Assembly (NCBI GenBank): GCA_003991915.1
Contig: RQTK01000902.1
Span: 62,001 to 126,000 of the forward strand
Direction of reading: 5' to 3'
Length of the DNA stretch: 64,000 bases
Source of the DNA: Elysia chlorotica
Lineage: Eukaryota > Mollusca > Gastropoda > Plakobranchidae
In this document: positions 13,364 through 27,528 of the stretch, piece by piece
How positions within the stretch are numbered: the stretch's first letter is position 1
Layout of the letters: each line of letters opens with the position of its first letter
Program-made: the position numbers and the translations under genes
Notes under the pieces: model-generated
Told to the model about the DNA's origin: nothing
Databases searched by the model: none
What the model saw: only the letters and a program-made list of their open reading frames with translations

Positions 13364-14137
13364 CAACCTGCGGGATGAAGGAACCAACCTCTTAATAAGT
13401 GTACTATGAGTAGTCAGAACCCTGGTTGTTTCATGCGAGACGCTGTTTTCTTCTATGCGCACAAAACAGTCAAAGATCAGTAAGCAACCAACTCGCAAAA
13501 ATGAGTAGCAATTTGTCTATCTGGTTAAATAAAGTGATTGTTGTTATCATACTATAAGCTAAAACAATAATAGTTGTTTAAAACACGACTAGCAACCTCG
13601 CGAGAAACCTCCACAAAATGTAAAATGTTGTAGATTGGTTTGTGCAGGAAGATAAAGCAAGACGCCAGCAAATAATCAATTTCGCACAGGATGAAAATCG
13701 GTTTTTAATAATGCTCAAACCGGTATATTAAACAAGAAACGAGCTATTCACGTTTTCGTCGGAGTGAGACATAAAGAGCGGGACGTGTAGGTTTTATTAT
13801 GATGACTTTTTTTTATTACAAGCGTGATAATAATTGCCATGGTGGTTAGTACTGCTACTTAACTATGCGCGGTGAGTTTTACTGTAGGTACACGTCGTCT
13901 TGTTCTGGAAACTCTGGAAAACAATGCTGACGAATGATGATAAGTTTGCATTATCGGTACTCTTGGTCAAAATGGTAATAATTTGTTGCATTAAAAGTGT
14001 TAGTCCCAACAACAGATTCCCTGAGTGCTGTGTAATAGTATATTAAACACAAAAGCAGTAATCTAAAAAAATAATATATTCGTGAATTTTTGGAATAGGT
14101 ACGTTGATAAATCGTGGGAGAGTAAAGGGAAGTTTCA

Positions 14138-14690
14138 GGCAAAGTTTAGAGTAACGCTAATATTTTTGTTCTTATCACCACTAAAGAAGTCGTTAAACTA
14201 GCATCCTGAGTAGGCGATTTAAAACTTGCATGCCTGTTAATGGTCATAGTGTTACTGGAATAACACAAACAGTAAGAATTGGGGGCTAAAATTTCAGCGG
14301 TGAAAATCAGAACGATGGTTGCACCAAAAGGGAAGGCCTCCAATTCTGAAACATTTCTATGCGTATCAGGCAAAGCAATACGATCGAAAAAGGCAAAGTT
14401 TAGTATTAGCTAATACTTTTGGTCTTACCACCACTGATGAAGTCATTAAGCTAGCATCCTGAGTAAGCGACATCAAACGTGCATGACTGTTCATGGTCTT
14501 AGTGTTATTGGAGCAATACAAACAGTAAAAATTAAGGGCTAAAAGTTCAGCGGTGAAAATCAGAATGATGGTTGCATTCAAATATGCGATATTCAATCCG
14601 TTCATCCAGGTAGGTAACAGGGACGGCGTCCAATTCTGAGACATTTCTATGTGTATCAGGCAAAGTAATACAATCGAAAACGTCAAGACT
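14138..14690. repeat. Diverged tandem duplication (period about 254 bp)
   Basis: Unit 1 begins GGCAAAGTTTAG at 14138 and unit 2 at 14392. They share blocks such as CTAGCATCCTGAGTA, TTCAGCGGTGAAAATCAGAA and ACATTTCTATG. Unit 2 carries about 40 extra bases near 14577-14617. On the minus strand both units keep an open frame with a shared hydrophobic segment (ILIFTAE-L) and TQDASL-TS. No known domain recognised. Confidence 0.85.
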
Positions 14691-15080
14691 TGTCCACGCC
14701 AGGACCGGTCAGCTATGGGTCCGGATGCTAGAGCAATCAAATTCGTCTCCATCCTCAATTCCCTTCCGCAATTCTCCTGATGCACATTATTGTTAGCACG
14801 GTCCGAGGCGGGAGGCATGCGAGGTTAACGACATGGCCATCAGTGGTAACGGCAGTTCGCACAACCCTGACAAGGTTATTTCCTCTATTTGACCCCGGTA
14901 TGGTTAATTTACTCGAAAATAATGCAGTTAGGTATATTCAATTTGTAATTTCACAGCCAGAAAAGCGATAGTTCTTTTACTCTAATTTGTCACTTCATCA
15001 AGCGAAACATAAATCATTGTCATTTATAGCCTTATAGAGTATGTAAAAAAAGAGAGAAATCGATAGATAGACAGATATAT

Positions 15081-15084
<4 letters not shown>

Positions 15085-15123
<39 letters not shown>
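15085..15123. repeat. GA microsatellite, unit 1 of the 153-bp duplication
   Basis: Pure GA steps at the end of unit 1. Confidence 0.95.
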
Positions 15124-15130
<7 letters not shown>

Positions 15131-15233
15131 TATTCTAATTTGTCACTTCATCAAGCAAAACATAAATCATTGTCATTTATAGCCTTATAGAGTATGTAAA
15201 AAAAGAGAGAAATCGATAGATAGACAGATATAT

Positions 15234-15236
<3 letters not shown>

Positions 15237-15278
<42 letters not shown>
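15237..15278. repeat. GA microsatellite, unit 2 of the 153-bp duplication
   Basis: Pure GA steps at the end of unit 2. Confidence 0.95.
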
Positions 15279-15280
<2 letters not shown>

Positions 15281-16753
15281 ATGGGAGAGAGGGAGGAAGA
15301 AAGAATCAGGACGAAAGGGATGATGGTGGTTAATTGAATAAGTGAGTTATTTTGTTGTTGTTTGTTTTATTTTTTAAGCAAATCTAATTCACATAGGGCG
15401 ATGAAGAGAAAGATACGGTGAGAGACAGAGAAAAATTCAGAGACAGAAACAAAAACAGAGAATCATAGAATTTGCACATGAGTTCAGATGAATCTTCAAT
15501 TTCGAGAGCAACATCACGTATAAAAATGGAGCACTACCACAGAGTTCACGACCCGGGCACACTCTCGACGGCGTTCGATGAGAGCTCCTTGCGTGCTGAT
15601 TGCTCCAAATAAAGATTGAAGACTTTGTCTGGTGGCAAACTTAGTTCTCTCCGTCGGCAGAATCTCAAGAGAATTAAAGTCAATGCAGTTGCTGCCAGAT
15701 GGTCAGCTATGACAATACTTCTTCGAAGCTTATAATGCATTGTTTCCTTTCCAGATTGTAAAAACCCACATACTTATGTAAAATTATCATTTAGGGTGTG
15801 AATATTCCAAATGTTGTAATTCATATCTAGCTTTTAATATTATTTTCATCTTCTGGCAATTGAACTAAATTTCATAATTTTGTTTTGTACGAATAGAAAA
15901 TCCCATCACGTTCTTACTGTATCTTTATATGAGTATGTTATGCACGATAAGATCTAACAAAACTCTGAATGGTGCTTTTGCAAAGAAAGGTCCGCATACA
16001 TCAATGATATTTATGAACAAAATAATGAACTTGCCATGCAGTGTTTGATCATTATTACTATTTCTATTGTTACATGATAATGATCATTGAAAATACATTT
16101 TATTCAATTTTCACTTTCATCGTTTAAACATGTTGCAGTTTTAAAGCAAAATCAGGAACCTGCTTGTATTCACAAATACCAGTTATTTGAAATATTCCAG
16201 AGTGTCCAGCAAACAGAGATTATAGAAGACCGTTTGGCAAAATACATAAATCATGGACGCCGCGAGATAATGGACATGCCAGGGTCAAAAGTGCGCTGTT
16301 GAGCAAAGTGACACATTTCCCACTCTCGGCGCACAGTCTGAGCCTTCATCAGTGTCACTTGGCAATTCAGCATCATTTGCCATCACGGGCACCTCAATAT
16401 TTCATCGCAGTGTAGCAGCAGCGTTGGTCCACCTACACATCTAACTTTGATGTCAAAACAGGCACATCAACGCTATGCCCATACCGCGACTGCTTATCAC
16501 AGCTATCATTGTGGCATGTCTGTCATGACGATTGTTGAGGGACATAGGTCTTTGGTGGAATTTTTAAACTTTGTTGCTGTTGTTGTTGCTACCGTGTTTT
16601 GCAACAGAAAATCATGTGTATTTTGACAAACCGTAAATACGTGTCCATCTCAAACCATAATAAGCTATATGACACTGTGGGTGTCATAGATATATATGTT
16701 CATAAACGGACAAAGTAACAGAACAATGGTGCTTGGCATCTTTTTATTTTACT

Positions 16754-16973
<220 letters not shown>

Positions 16974-17600
16974 ATGAATCTTTAGTTCTAAAGTTGTATC
17001 CCTATTTTTCTCTTTCTGTTAATGATATTGGTGTTTCAATCTCTTTACCCCAGACTACATTCAAGCTAGAGATATTACATAGCTTTTCTCTATTCCCTTT
17101 GGAGTCTTCACCATAAAGCGACCATCATCGCCCAAGGCTAGCAACAGAGCCTCTGTCTTCTCGCAGACACTACACCAGAAGCAGAACAGCACCATCTAAA
17201 TGTAAACCGAATCCTCTAAACGGGAGGAAACGCGACCTTTATCAAAAACAACACCGTTGGTCCTGGCTTGTCAAGCTCTCACCTTGACACTGCACCGCGT
17301 TCTCACCTGGCCATTGTATCCCCCGATGCCCTGAACAATAACCACGATCAGGCGTTATTTGCCAGGGATAACATAACATTCTTACATCTACTTCGTCAAA
17401 GGTACGGTAAACCCCATGTAACCGCCATTTCGGTGGACCGTCGAGATGTACGTGCCATGTTACTAGATATTTCTTGAGGGAAAACAATCTAAACCGGGTC
17501 TGACATAATGCATTCATAGGTCAAATTTTACATGGAAAAGCGTAACGGTCAATTAGACAGTAACATCACTTCAATGCTCAGGTGGTATGTGTCTTTACTT

Positions 17601-17670
17601 TCGCGGTGACCAAATGGCTAAGGTGTCTAACCAGAGAATTACATGCATACAAGATTTCACTGCATCCTAG
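17601..17670 (+). mobile_element. Decayed SINE head (Leu/Ser-tRNA-like A-box)
   Basis: TCGCGGTGACCAAATGGCTA followed by AGGTGTCTAACCAGAGAA resembles the 5' half of a class II tRNA or a SINE head made from one. The B-box half is not recognisable. Confidence 0.4.
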
Positions 17671-18814
17671 TTCTTTCACAACACAACCATTGTCTCTCTA
17701 ATTAATATTATAGTTGCCTTTTACGGTATATTATATCCATGGTATCATTTATACCCATCGACCATTAGCCAAACTATCTACCGAATTGTCGATCAATCTA
17801 CCTCTCGTTTTCCCTTTCCCCTCCTTTTCGTCCGTTTTTTTTTTAACTCTTTTTTTCTCTCTATCTGTTTATGTAACAACTATCTTTCCTCAGCAGTGTG
17901 TTTGTAACACTTCTAAAATTTCCTGTTGTAAACCGCAGGTGCAGTATAAAAATAACCAGTAAGGTGTGGCTATTACTCAGGTCGTCAAAAACCTGAAGTG
18001 ATAATCTCTAAATATTTTTTTCTTCTGGCCATCTCAAGACGTACCAGCATTCCCTCGCGGTGCTATATGTGTATCTCTTCATTGCATGCCACATCATTAA
18101 TCTTGAATGGCAACATGTAGTCTGGGTTAGCCTTATCGGAGAGCAAAATATTCCTGCAACAGATGAAATGAAACTGTCGTGCGAATTATCTCGCTCCCAA
18201 AGGTTTCATAGTGGAAGAATCATATTCCAGGTGCACCACGGGAAACTTTAAAATTGGGAGCGATTTAAAATGATAAAACTAGTTACCGTTCATCAAGTGC
18301 TATCTCACAGGAGCCTTTGATGCATTTAAAACCAATTTTTTTAAGTTATCATTTCACATGAAAAAGTGTATCAACTTTTATAATGAGATTTATTCTAAAT
18401 ATAGCAAACGCGTCTGAGCTTAAAAAGCAATTTTTTTGTCAGCTTGATAAAAAATAATATACTGGCGTATGCCACATTTATCTAAGCCTCTAAAGTTTGT
18501 ATGTTATCATCAACTCAAATTATTTCCAATATCGCCACAGCATGTACTTAAATGGCTAACAACGCCATACTACTTTACTTTCAACTCCAACATTAAAGCT
18601 GTCGCAAGAAATTATTTTCCTTTTTTAGGCTACAAATTAATTTTTTGAAACAATTGCGAGTCCCAACTGAATCTAAACTCCCGTGTTAAAATTGGAAACA
18701 CCTATGCTTCCGTCCTCCTATTCGCTCGCATGCTGTGAATAGAGGAGTGGTGCGCGTTTGATACTTTATGCCTTGTAATTTCCTTTATGAATGAAGGTGC
18801 AAGAGTTTCAGTAG

Positions 18815-18955
18815 TGTTGTTGTTATTGTTGCTGTTACTGCTGTTGATACGATTATTATTATCATTATCACTTTCTGTTATGCTGCTGTTATTGGTATCA
18901 CTATTATAATTATTATCATCATTGTCATCATTCTCATCATCACCACCATCATCTT
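18815..18955. repeat. Degenerate TTG/ATT/CAT trinucleotide stretch
   Basis: Imperfect runs of GTT, TTA, ATC and ACC triplets over about 140 bases, probably an old decayed trinucleotide array. Confidence 0.75.
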
Positions 18956-20047
18956 TAACAGTAATTATCGCAGTCTAGCTGATTTTCCTCTTTTTTTTTC
19001 AATAAGGTCAAAATAACATAGTTCAAATATAATGCGATTAACATAACAGAGCAGTTCTACTACAAGACTGTGATTTCAAATTTGCATTTTTTTTCCTTTT
19101 AAAACAGCGAAGTCTCACGGGTTTATACACTGGTATTTTGTTTATTTCCCTTATCCAAGTAAAGTTTATTCACTTAGGTTTCTAAGCACTAGCTGTAAAC
19201 TTCAGACAAAAAGAAAACGTATTTTCCTGAAGCTTAAATGTTTCCCAAACATGTCTGTCGAGACGGGCGAAAGTAATAGCATTGATTTCTTCTCCAATCC
19301 ATCGACCAGCTCTTGGACAAGTCTCCCGCCCATTAATCCTGTTACACCAACCTGGTCCTGTCTGGACCAGCAACATGGCGGCAGGCCCAGATTTCAGAGA
19401 TCTCGCTCCCGGAAGAAAGTTACGCACGTGCGTGAGAGTAGCGCTTGAGACAAGCGCGTGAGTAAGAGCTTTAACTGGTAACATTTCCATTTTATGGCAT
19501 TCCCTAAGTCAATACATGATATAGCGCTGGAATCCCGGGATTAACGTCAGACGTAGTGTTCGTAAGGTCTGCTTTATGAATCGTGTTACTATTACACGAG
19601 ATGGAAATTGTAAATACAAAAATGGTATTTGTAACTGGTCTAGGGACCTATGGAGCTACGTTAAGCAAACAGACACTGTGGCATCACGACCATGATCAAG
19701 GTTTTGTTTTCTTGTTTTTATTTCGCCTGACTATAAATTGTAAGCAATGGCCACCAAAAGAAAACAAAATCTTAAGTAGAAGTGTTGTCATTAAATATCT
19801 TGAGAAGAGCCATAACCAAAACAGAAAAAAACATATCACGGCGTCCACGCAAAAACCCAAGTTGATAGAATTCCAAGATATACCCGAAATTAATTTAAGC
19901 TCTTATTTACTTAGATGTCGACATTCGGCTACCCGCTAGGCCGCTAGATGAGTCTGCTTATCTCTGACTTTTACTAAAGTTTCCCTTTTCCACAAGAGGA
20001 TCTACATGTCTTTTGAGTGACGCCTGTCTCAGAGCGACATGTTCAGG

Positions 20048-20112
20048 ATTGGTTAAGTGGTGACTAGGCGTACAAGAATGCGCTCCCTAAGGCCCGTAGG
20101 TCCAAATACCTG
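20048..20112 (+). mobile_element. Possible decayed SINE head
   Basis: TTGGTTAAGTGGTGACTAGG (A-box-like) is followed at tRNA spacing by GTAGGTCCAAATACC, a B-box with mutated TTCGA core. Weak support. Confidence 0.35.
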
Positions 20113-20493
20113 TGGTAAAGGCTGATCATGGAATCTAATTCAACAAGGAACCCCACCTCAACAATGAAATGTTCATTCAAAACCCAACATGAACGAACCC
20201 TAGACTGACAACAATAATAAGCGGAATGTTAAAACAAATTAAATGTTATCTTCCCGAGTCCACCACTTGTTCTCCAGGTGTTTTGTTTTTCCTTTGGTCT
20301 TAATAACGATGGACGCTCTCGTTCCACACACCCACACGCGCGCGCACAAGCAACCAGGCAGACACAATCAATAGCAGAGAGGGCCGGGCGGAATCCCTTC
20401 CGGCATCTTGCTGCCAGGATTTGGGAACCGCGGGGGGTGTGACATCGACAAGCCTCAGAAGACGCTCAGACGAGAAGATCACTTTCAGTCCCA

Positions 20494-20530
20494 TCCCCTC
20501 CCTTCCCTTCCCTTCCCTTCCCTCCACCCT
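20494..20530. repeat. CCCTT pentanucleotide array
   Basis: About five CCCTT steps with C-rich edges. Confidence 0.85.
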
Positions 20531-21939
20531 TCCTTTAAGTCCTCACCACCCTTCAAACGGGTCTTTTAGTATTAATAAAGATAGATCCAAAATATGTACG
20601 TCTTATTGGTTTCCGTGTACGAATACTCAGAAAACATGTACTTTGAGGGCGTAGAGTTAATAAGGAAACAGAGAGACTTATGGGGATCGGTACCACTTTG
20701 CGGAGGAAAGGATAAGGACTAAATACAGATCCGGTTTAAGACATCGCAGGCGTGGTTTACTTTACACTCACAATAAAGGCGCCGAGGGGGTCTTTTAGAC
20801 ACATTCATTTGGGCTTCAGAGCACGCCTTTCATTTAACAGAGCTATTTACCACATTTTTTATAACCTCTTTTATACTTGTGCATTAATGTACCCAAGTAA
20901 AGTCAGTGTTTTAAGCGTCTGTTTGTAATTTCGTTTGTTTATTTTGTTTTTGTTTGTTTTGTTTTTAATCCCCTGAAAACTCTCTCCTACCCATGTCACT
21001 CACATTATACACTGCCTGCATTCTCTCACTCTCTGGCTCCAACATATCTCTAACCATATCCAAGCGGGTTGTAATACCATGGCAAAATATCGGCTTAACC
21101 ACGATATTTGGATGAAAACGCCATCATAACTTCATACAGCCCCAAAGAGGATAAATGAAAACATTGTTTGATAAATTGAACAATGTCTTTTATCATTTAA
21201 GCATAACACATGTATTTAAACAAATCAATTGTTTTTGTTTTGTTTTGTTTTATTTTCTGTCTGAATAATAATCTCACAGTAATGTGTGAATCTGCCTCAC
21301 TCGGCCTATTTAAGTGTATATCTGTCTCTCTTAACCAATTTATCCTCTGTCTGTAGCGAGAAAGGCATTGGCCAAGGCACTTAGGAGTTAATATCTTTTC
21401 CTGACACTAGCTTTTAATTCCCTTCTTTAACGAAAATTTATTCCTTCAACGTGCCAGTGAATTTACTAGGATTGAAACTCACAAGCCATGCCTCCTGGCT
21501 AATAAAATATATAGCTACAAAACGTTAACGATACGTGTCAGGAACATTCACATTCCGAGCCCTCACCAAAACTCCCAAGGAGATATATCCTTATGTCTCA
21601 GTTCGTGAGGATGTAATTACGCCTCACCATAACTGTCACGTCAGACTAACGTGAAAGTAGCCAGTAGACACCTCTTTCCTTTTCGCGGTCTAGGTCTATC
21701 TCCAGCGTTGAGGGCCTGGCACTATAGCGGACCATCTAGAGGGATCAGAAACACACCCTCGGGGATACTTTTAACGAAGCAAGCAAAGTCTTTCATCACC
21801 ATGGCCGCCTGTCCTCTTCCTCGTTGCTCACTAACCCTCATGTGCTAGAGACTATTAAAAAACAGAAAAAGGACAGATGTGGAAGTCACGAGTAATGAGA
21901 AAGGTTTGGTGGTTCATGGGAAGAGGAAGAAGCTGGCTT

Positions 21940-21940
<1 letters not shown>

Positions 21941-21982
<42 letters not shown>
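21941..21982. repeat. GA microsatellite
   Basis: About 20 GA steps; a short GT array follows at 22202-22221. Confidence 0.96.
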
Positions 21983-21986
<4 letters not shown>

Positions 21987-24900
21987 GGAGGAAGAAAGAG
22001 AGAGGAGTGAGACAGCGAGACAAGAGTGTATACCCTTGATGAGACCGGATTCATTAAAAAGGAGAAAACAGGACAAACACGCAAGGAGGAAAGACAGAGT
22101 CATCACATAAGATGCAAACGAGAAAAAAAAAATATAAAAGTACAACCTTAGAAGATAACGTTATTCCCTTAGAGGATTGCATGCAAATTGCAGGGGGAAG
22201 AGTGTGTGTGTGTGTGTGTGGAAAAAAAGGGGACGGGAGAGGGAGCAAATCCAACTGAGCAATTTGCCGCATTTAAACAGAAATTGTATTATTAAAATTT
22301 TCGCAATTGTTTTTCTCATTACTGAAAGGGGGTGCTAAGTCTAGGATAAATAAACAAGAAAGAAAGAATAAAAGTCGGCAATAAAAGGGTTTTTTTTTCG
22401 GACAGGACGAACAACGTAAGCCTTTATTCTCTAGGTCGATACAAGGTTTTCATATCACAGGTGGACTGATTTAAAACTTAAAAGTAGACATTCTACATAC
22501 AATGGTTGTTGAGTACAATAAGTAAAAAATAAAACATTGGGGTTATTTTGTTATGATTTTGTTGAGTGGGCTAATCAAGTCTTCAACTTATTTGGTTTTG
22601 TTGTTTTATCTTTTTCGAGGTAGGGGGTTGTTGTCATGACCGTGGTCAACATCGTCTTACCACTTCAAGCAAATGTAAGGCCCAAAATGCTCTTTTTAAC
22701 GTAAAGCAAACACGAGTCTTTCATAAACAAACCAGAAACGCCCGATCTAGAGTGTTATGGTAATGGAGCTTTCTAAGCGTCTTTTTGACGGTTAATGTTA
22801 TTTTGATGAATGTGTTCGCCCATGCAATTTGATGCTGCCACCTCCTTAGTCTCCACGTCTGGAGTCCTGACTAATTCTGCATTTGGATCGGGTGTCTAAA
22901 TCTACTTCCTCGATGTACTTGTACTTGTACGATTGGCGTCTAGAAGCTGCTGGTTCACGAAGCCACGTCGGTCGATAGCCGAGGCGGTGCAGGATGGGGG
23001 AATCCCCAACTCTTCTTTATCTATCCAACTGATCAGTGTTTGGCCAGTGTGCCCGGCTGAAGCTCCTCCAGCTGAGACCGAGAGTTGCGAGTGTGAGACA
23101 GCCCTCTTCGTGATTACTGTTTATATGTTTGCGCAACTTAACCTTTTTTTTTCTCTTTTGCTTTTTTCTTTCCCTTCTTTAAATGCAAACAAATTACTTT
23201 TGGTTTTATTTTCTGCTTGTCTGTAAAGATTGTTTGGGCGTGTCATGTGTTTCTTTATCTTTTCGATTGATGTTGTAAGGCTCTTCTTATTGTATGGAAA
23301 AGAGAAAATAACAATTATAGTTGTGGGAACAAGTAGGCGTCCTCAACGTACAAGAATTGAATAACTATTTCCATTAGTTCTGAAAAACAATTCAGGACAT
23401 GCTCTCGATTAATCAAATAACAATGATAAATCAATTAAAAAACGAATCATTTGAACTATTAGGAATGCTTTGTTGATACCTTGGAGGAAAACATTGCATG
23501 ATATCGATGTTCGATGGAAAAACAGGAATCTCCAAAGGAAGAAATATGAGTAGGGAGAAAAGAAAACGTGGATGGAGAAGAAATGAAATTTAGCTAAGTA
23601 GAAGACACAGAAAGGCGGGAACTGTCGATGCAACAATCAACATGAAAAGTAATAAAACCAAAACAAATGGGAGGAAAAAGGTAAACATCTTTCATAATTT
23701 ACAAACAAATTAACTCATTGTCCGCCTGTATTCTGCGCTACGTAGACTTCTCCGACCATGCCTCCTTTCAAATAAAATCCAGTGCACAAAGAACGTGTTT
23801 CTCCATTCCACAGCACCCCCCCCCTTCCCAGGCCTCAGCTTAGTGGTGAGAAGAAAAAAACATAAAGAATCTCCACCCACCTGAGATTTCCTACCACCCA
23901 AAGAAAATATTTTGGCATCATACAATTATTACACAGCACTTTACTTCTACTGATATCGGGTTTGATAATAATATAAATCGATCTTCATAATTTTATAATC
24001 AAATTTGAGCCTTCATTGAGCGTATGTTGTTATCTTTTTCCAGAACGCATTTACAGATGATTATGTGCTTCATTTATATTGTCTTCTTATCTCTTTTGCT
24101 ACCAACGCATGTGTAGTAAATTGAATTTAAAATATTTCACACAATGGCCTATTTTGTATAACATATAAGGACCTTGACGCAATAACTGAAACCCAGTTTG
24201 TTACAGCTGCACAAGGCGCTCCTCGCATCGCATTATCCACTTCCTGTGGGATAATGCACCGGAAGGCAATTAATTAAAAGCTGCTGTATAGAAGGTGCTG
24301 GGTCATTTTTTCTTCTCTGTTTATCATCGAAAGAAAACTTTTGTCTTGTGTTATCTTAGCTCTGGTGAATCTCCCATCTTATTCAAACACTTTTTTGCTG
24401 GTGATTTATGTTGTTGTTGTTTTCAAATTTAAATATAATAATGCAAGTCAGATTAAAATGGAGACTGAAACAGTAATATTAAGCTACCAATTCTCTTTTC
24501 TTATGACGCAAAGGTGTTGTAATACTCGTTTTGTTTTGGGGTTGCTTTTTCCGTTTCAGAATTTTGCTTATTTTAATTTAATTGTTTGTGTTTTTTTTCG
24601 ATTGTAGACCTAAAAGACGAACATTCTGTTGATTATAGCTAAATTGACTTTTAAAAGATTAGGCTGGTGCATGCTGCAAATACACACATCCAGCTCCACA
24701 GAATACCGACCAGCCTAAAAAAAAAACATCAATCTGATTATGCTGGCGCCAAAAGAGAGCAGAAATATTTTCGAGACATGCATAAAACTATCCAGATATG
24801 CATCATTCAAAGCGCTGTCCTCTAGGCCTTATAAGGACTGTTTCTTGTGTCCGCGGGGACTTTGCCGCATGCATTTCAAAGACCACACAGGAATGTCAAG

Positions 24901-25139
24901 ATCGTATCATGCTGAGATGCAAGACTGGGTCCTTTGTTTTCTGCAGCGCACACAATATTGTAAATACCATGCATGATTATATCGCGATTAACTTTATCAT
25001 AAAATCTCTTTGTGCGTGCTTGGTGGATTCCTTTAGAGGGTTGGTCTGGGGCACCATTTTTAGATCTGTCAATCTTCCGTAACTAGATTTCTGCGATTCG
25101 TGCTCTTTCATTAGTCCACCTAGAAACCAATTACACAGT

Positions 25140-25213
<74 letters not shown>

Positions 25214-25225
25214 GCTCTCTCTCTT
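25140..25225. repeat. CT microsatellite
   Basis: About 32 pure CT steps then imperfect CT. Confidence 0.97.
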
Positions 25226-27473
25226 CCCTCTTTACTTTTTTTTCTTTTTTTTAAGTATGCATCGCTTATTTTGAAGGGAAGAAATCCTTTTTGAAAATAG
25301 CTTAACCTATTCTTACTGGGCAATGGTTTAGCCAATGCCGTCCACCCGTAGGTTTGCCTGTAATCGGCGACAACAAAAAAGGCATATGCACCATGCAAAA
25401 TCGAATGCCAAATTGCCTCCATAAGAAAGGTTAAAATCTGACTTGAGACACGTTCAGTAGCCTGCATGTAAAGCGACAATTCAAATCGTAAAATCACAAG
25501 ACTGGCTCCCGACTGTCAGGACCGATGAATTAAGGGCATGCATTTATTTAGAGCACTCGAATAACAAAAGTGCCGGGTGAATCAGAATGTAAACACATTT
25601 ATTTTTCAGAAGAACTAAAATATCTTTGGTTGGATAAAGAGCACAAAAAGCTAGGAGTTTGAAAACATCTAGTGTCGTCTATTCGAAAAAAAAATCATAC
25701 TTGATTGCAAAATTTAGAACACACAAAAAAAGAAAGGAGGAAGGGAAACTCCACTTGAATATCATTCTATTTTGAGGAGGAAAATACTATCATAACAAAG
25801 GTAATATCTACATAGCCGTGAAATAACGAGGTGGGTACAAATTAGACAAAGAATTACAGTCAGTGGCGGTTGGTTTGGAAAACGATATAGAGATAAACAT
25901 ATAGACAGGCAAAAATACACCCAGGAGAAGATAGAAATAGACGAAAAGCCTCGGACAGTTAGAGGAAGGAGGCATCTGGTTCAACAAACCAAAACTCCCA
26001 CCGTGTAAAAAAAACGCTACTGGGCACTCATGGATATATATTCTAGGCTTCAAGGAATGAAACATGACAAGTGATATTCCCATTATAGACAAGCCTAACG
26101 TTTGCCATAAAAACGTGTATGGTATAAACGTTACTGCGCCGTCAACATACACAAACACATACACACACGAGGTAACCTCAAGGTTAGTTAGACTATGACA
26201 ATTCGAAAACTCCACTTAAATTTGACAATTGTGAGTTAGAATGATAGGGATGTCTAAGTTCAAATTTATGTTTTCTTTCTTAATTTATTTTTCCCCTCAA
26301 CATCACCATTATAACTTTTAGTTCCCATGAACCAGATGAGAAAATTGCGCTTATCTACAGACGATGGCCTAGTTTAATGTCCTAACCTTCAGCTTCTAAC
26401 ATAATCTTTAAAGATAAAGGCGTCGGATTAAAGAAAAACAGACACGGTTTCCTCCCTCGACAGTTGGAGGAAAAACTACACTTTTTCATCTATTTTGAAA
26501 ATTCACACGGAAGGAGTTTATGCTATCAAATTTCTGACAAGCACTAAAAACACTAACATGAAAGTAGCGAGAGGGAAAAACGTGACCCGCTGCGTTTTAT
26601 CAGAATCTGGAATGTGAACCAGCAATGATGCTACAATGCCTTGCATCATGATTCTGCTCTCGCCTTGAAAAACCTCACTCGCCGGTGGAAGACGGTTAAA
26701 ATTAATGCAAGTTTCCATATACTTAAAATGAATAAAAGTGTAGTTTCGTTCAGCTATTTAAAATGCTATTAAACAATTTTTTAAAGAGTGCAGAAAATCC
26801 CAGTTAAAAAAATATAAAAAATAACAGTCTCATACACATTTGTGTGCGCTATACTGATGTACGATCTGAAATGTGCTGTGTTTTCTTTTTCAAAGATAAT
26901 GATCGCATGGCTTGTGCATCTCGCATAAAATGAAACTGAGGCGGAATGCAAAATTGAATTAATGCAACACACCAAAGTCGGGTATATATTTTTTATATAG
27001 GGAGTCGAATGGACAACTCTAATGGCAGTGCGTTCCACGAGAGGCAGTTAAAACAGTTGTCGAAGGCGTAGCCGATGTATTTCTGCATTCTTTCTGGCCT
27101 GTATCATTATAAAAGAATGCATCGCGTTACCTGGCGTCAATCCTGAGGAAACAAAGAGGTCTGAATAAAATCGGATAACAGGTTGGAAAGAACAATAAAC
27201 CTTCCTTTACAGGAAACCTATTCTGGGGCCCTCATGATTCATCAAGTAGAAAGAAGATAGATCTAAGCTCATTAAATAACAAATGTGCAGCTCTAACTTG
27301 TTGCTTGCTAGATAACAGATGTTGTAGAAAGCACACAAACTACACAATGGCAGTGATTCTAATATTTTGCACTGCACTATACACTTTCTATATTAAAATG
27401 TTTTTGTGCGTGTTTGTTGCAGAATTGGTGTGTGCAAGTGATATGACGTTAAGGTGAAAATGTTAGAGATTTA

Positions 27474-27493
27474 ACGTACCTGAAAATGTAGCA

Positions 27494-27495
<2 letters not shown>
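27474..27495 (-). promoter_or_regulatory. Candidate recursive splice site in the giant intron
   Basis: On the transcript strand the sequence reads CT repeat, then ATTGCTACATTTTCAG|GTACGT. The 3' splice-site consensus at 27480 is followed at once by GTACGT, the same donor hexamer used by the 182-bp exon of this gene. This is the arrangement of zero-length-exon ratchet points known from long fly and vertebrate introns. It lies 25.2 kb from the donor and 22.0 kb from the acceptor. Prediction from sequence only. Confidence 0.4.

Positions 27496-27524
<29 letters not shown>
27496..27524 (-). repeat. GA array (CT on the transcript strand) next to a possible recursive splice site
   Basis: On the minus strand this is a CT tract ending 16 bases before TTTTCAG at 27480. 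It would act as a polypyrimidine tract. Confidence 0.95.

Positions 27525-27525
<1 letters not shown>

Positions 27526-27528
<3 letters not shown>

Larger units (their letters stand above)
14971..15278. repeat. Tandem duplication of a 153-bp unit ending in a GA microsatellite
   Basis: Unit 1 is 14971-15123 and unit 2 is 15124-15278. Both begin GTTCTTTTA and end in a GA array of about 40 bases. Only about two substitutions separate the unique parts, so the event is recent. Confidence 0.92.

Noticed and set aside
22933..23226. 97-codon GC-richer plus-strand frame
   Set aside because: No recognisable domain, its second half is hydrophobic low-complexity, and no splice support.
25808..26215. 135-codon minus-strand hydrophobic frame
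   Set aside because: No family match, no initiation context and AT-rich random composition.
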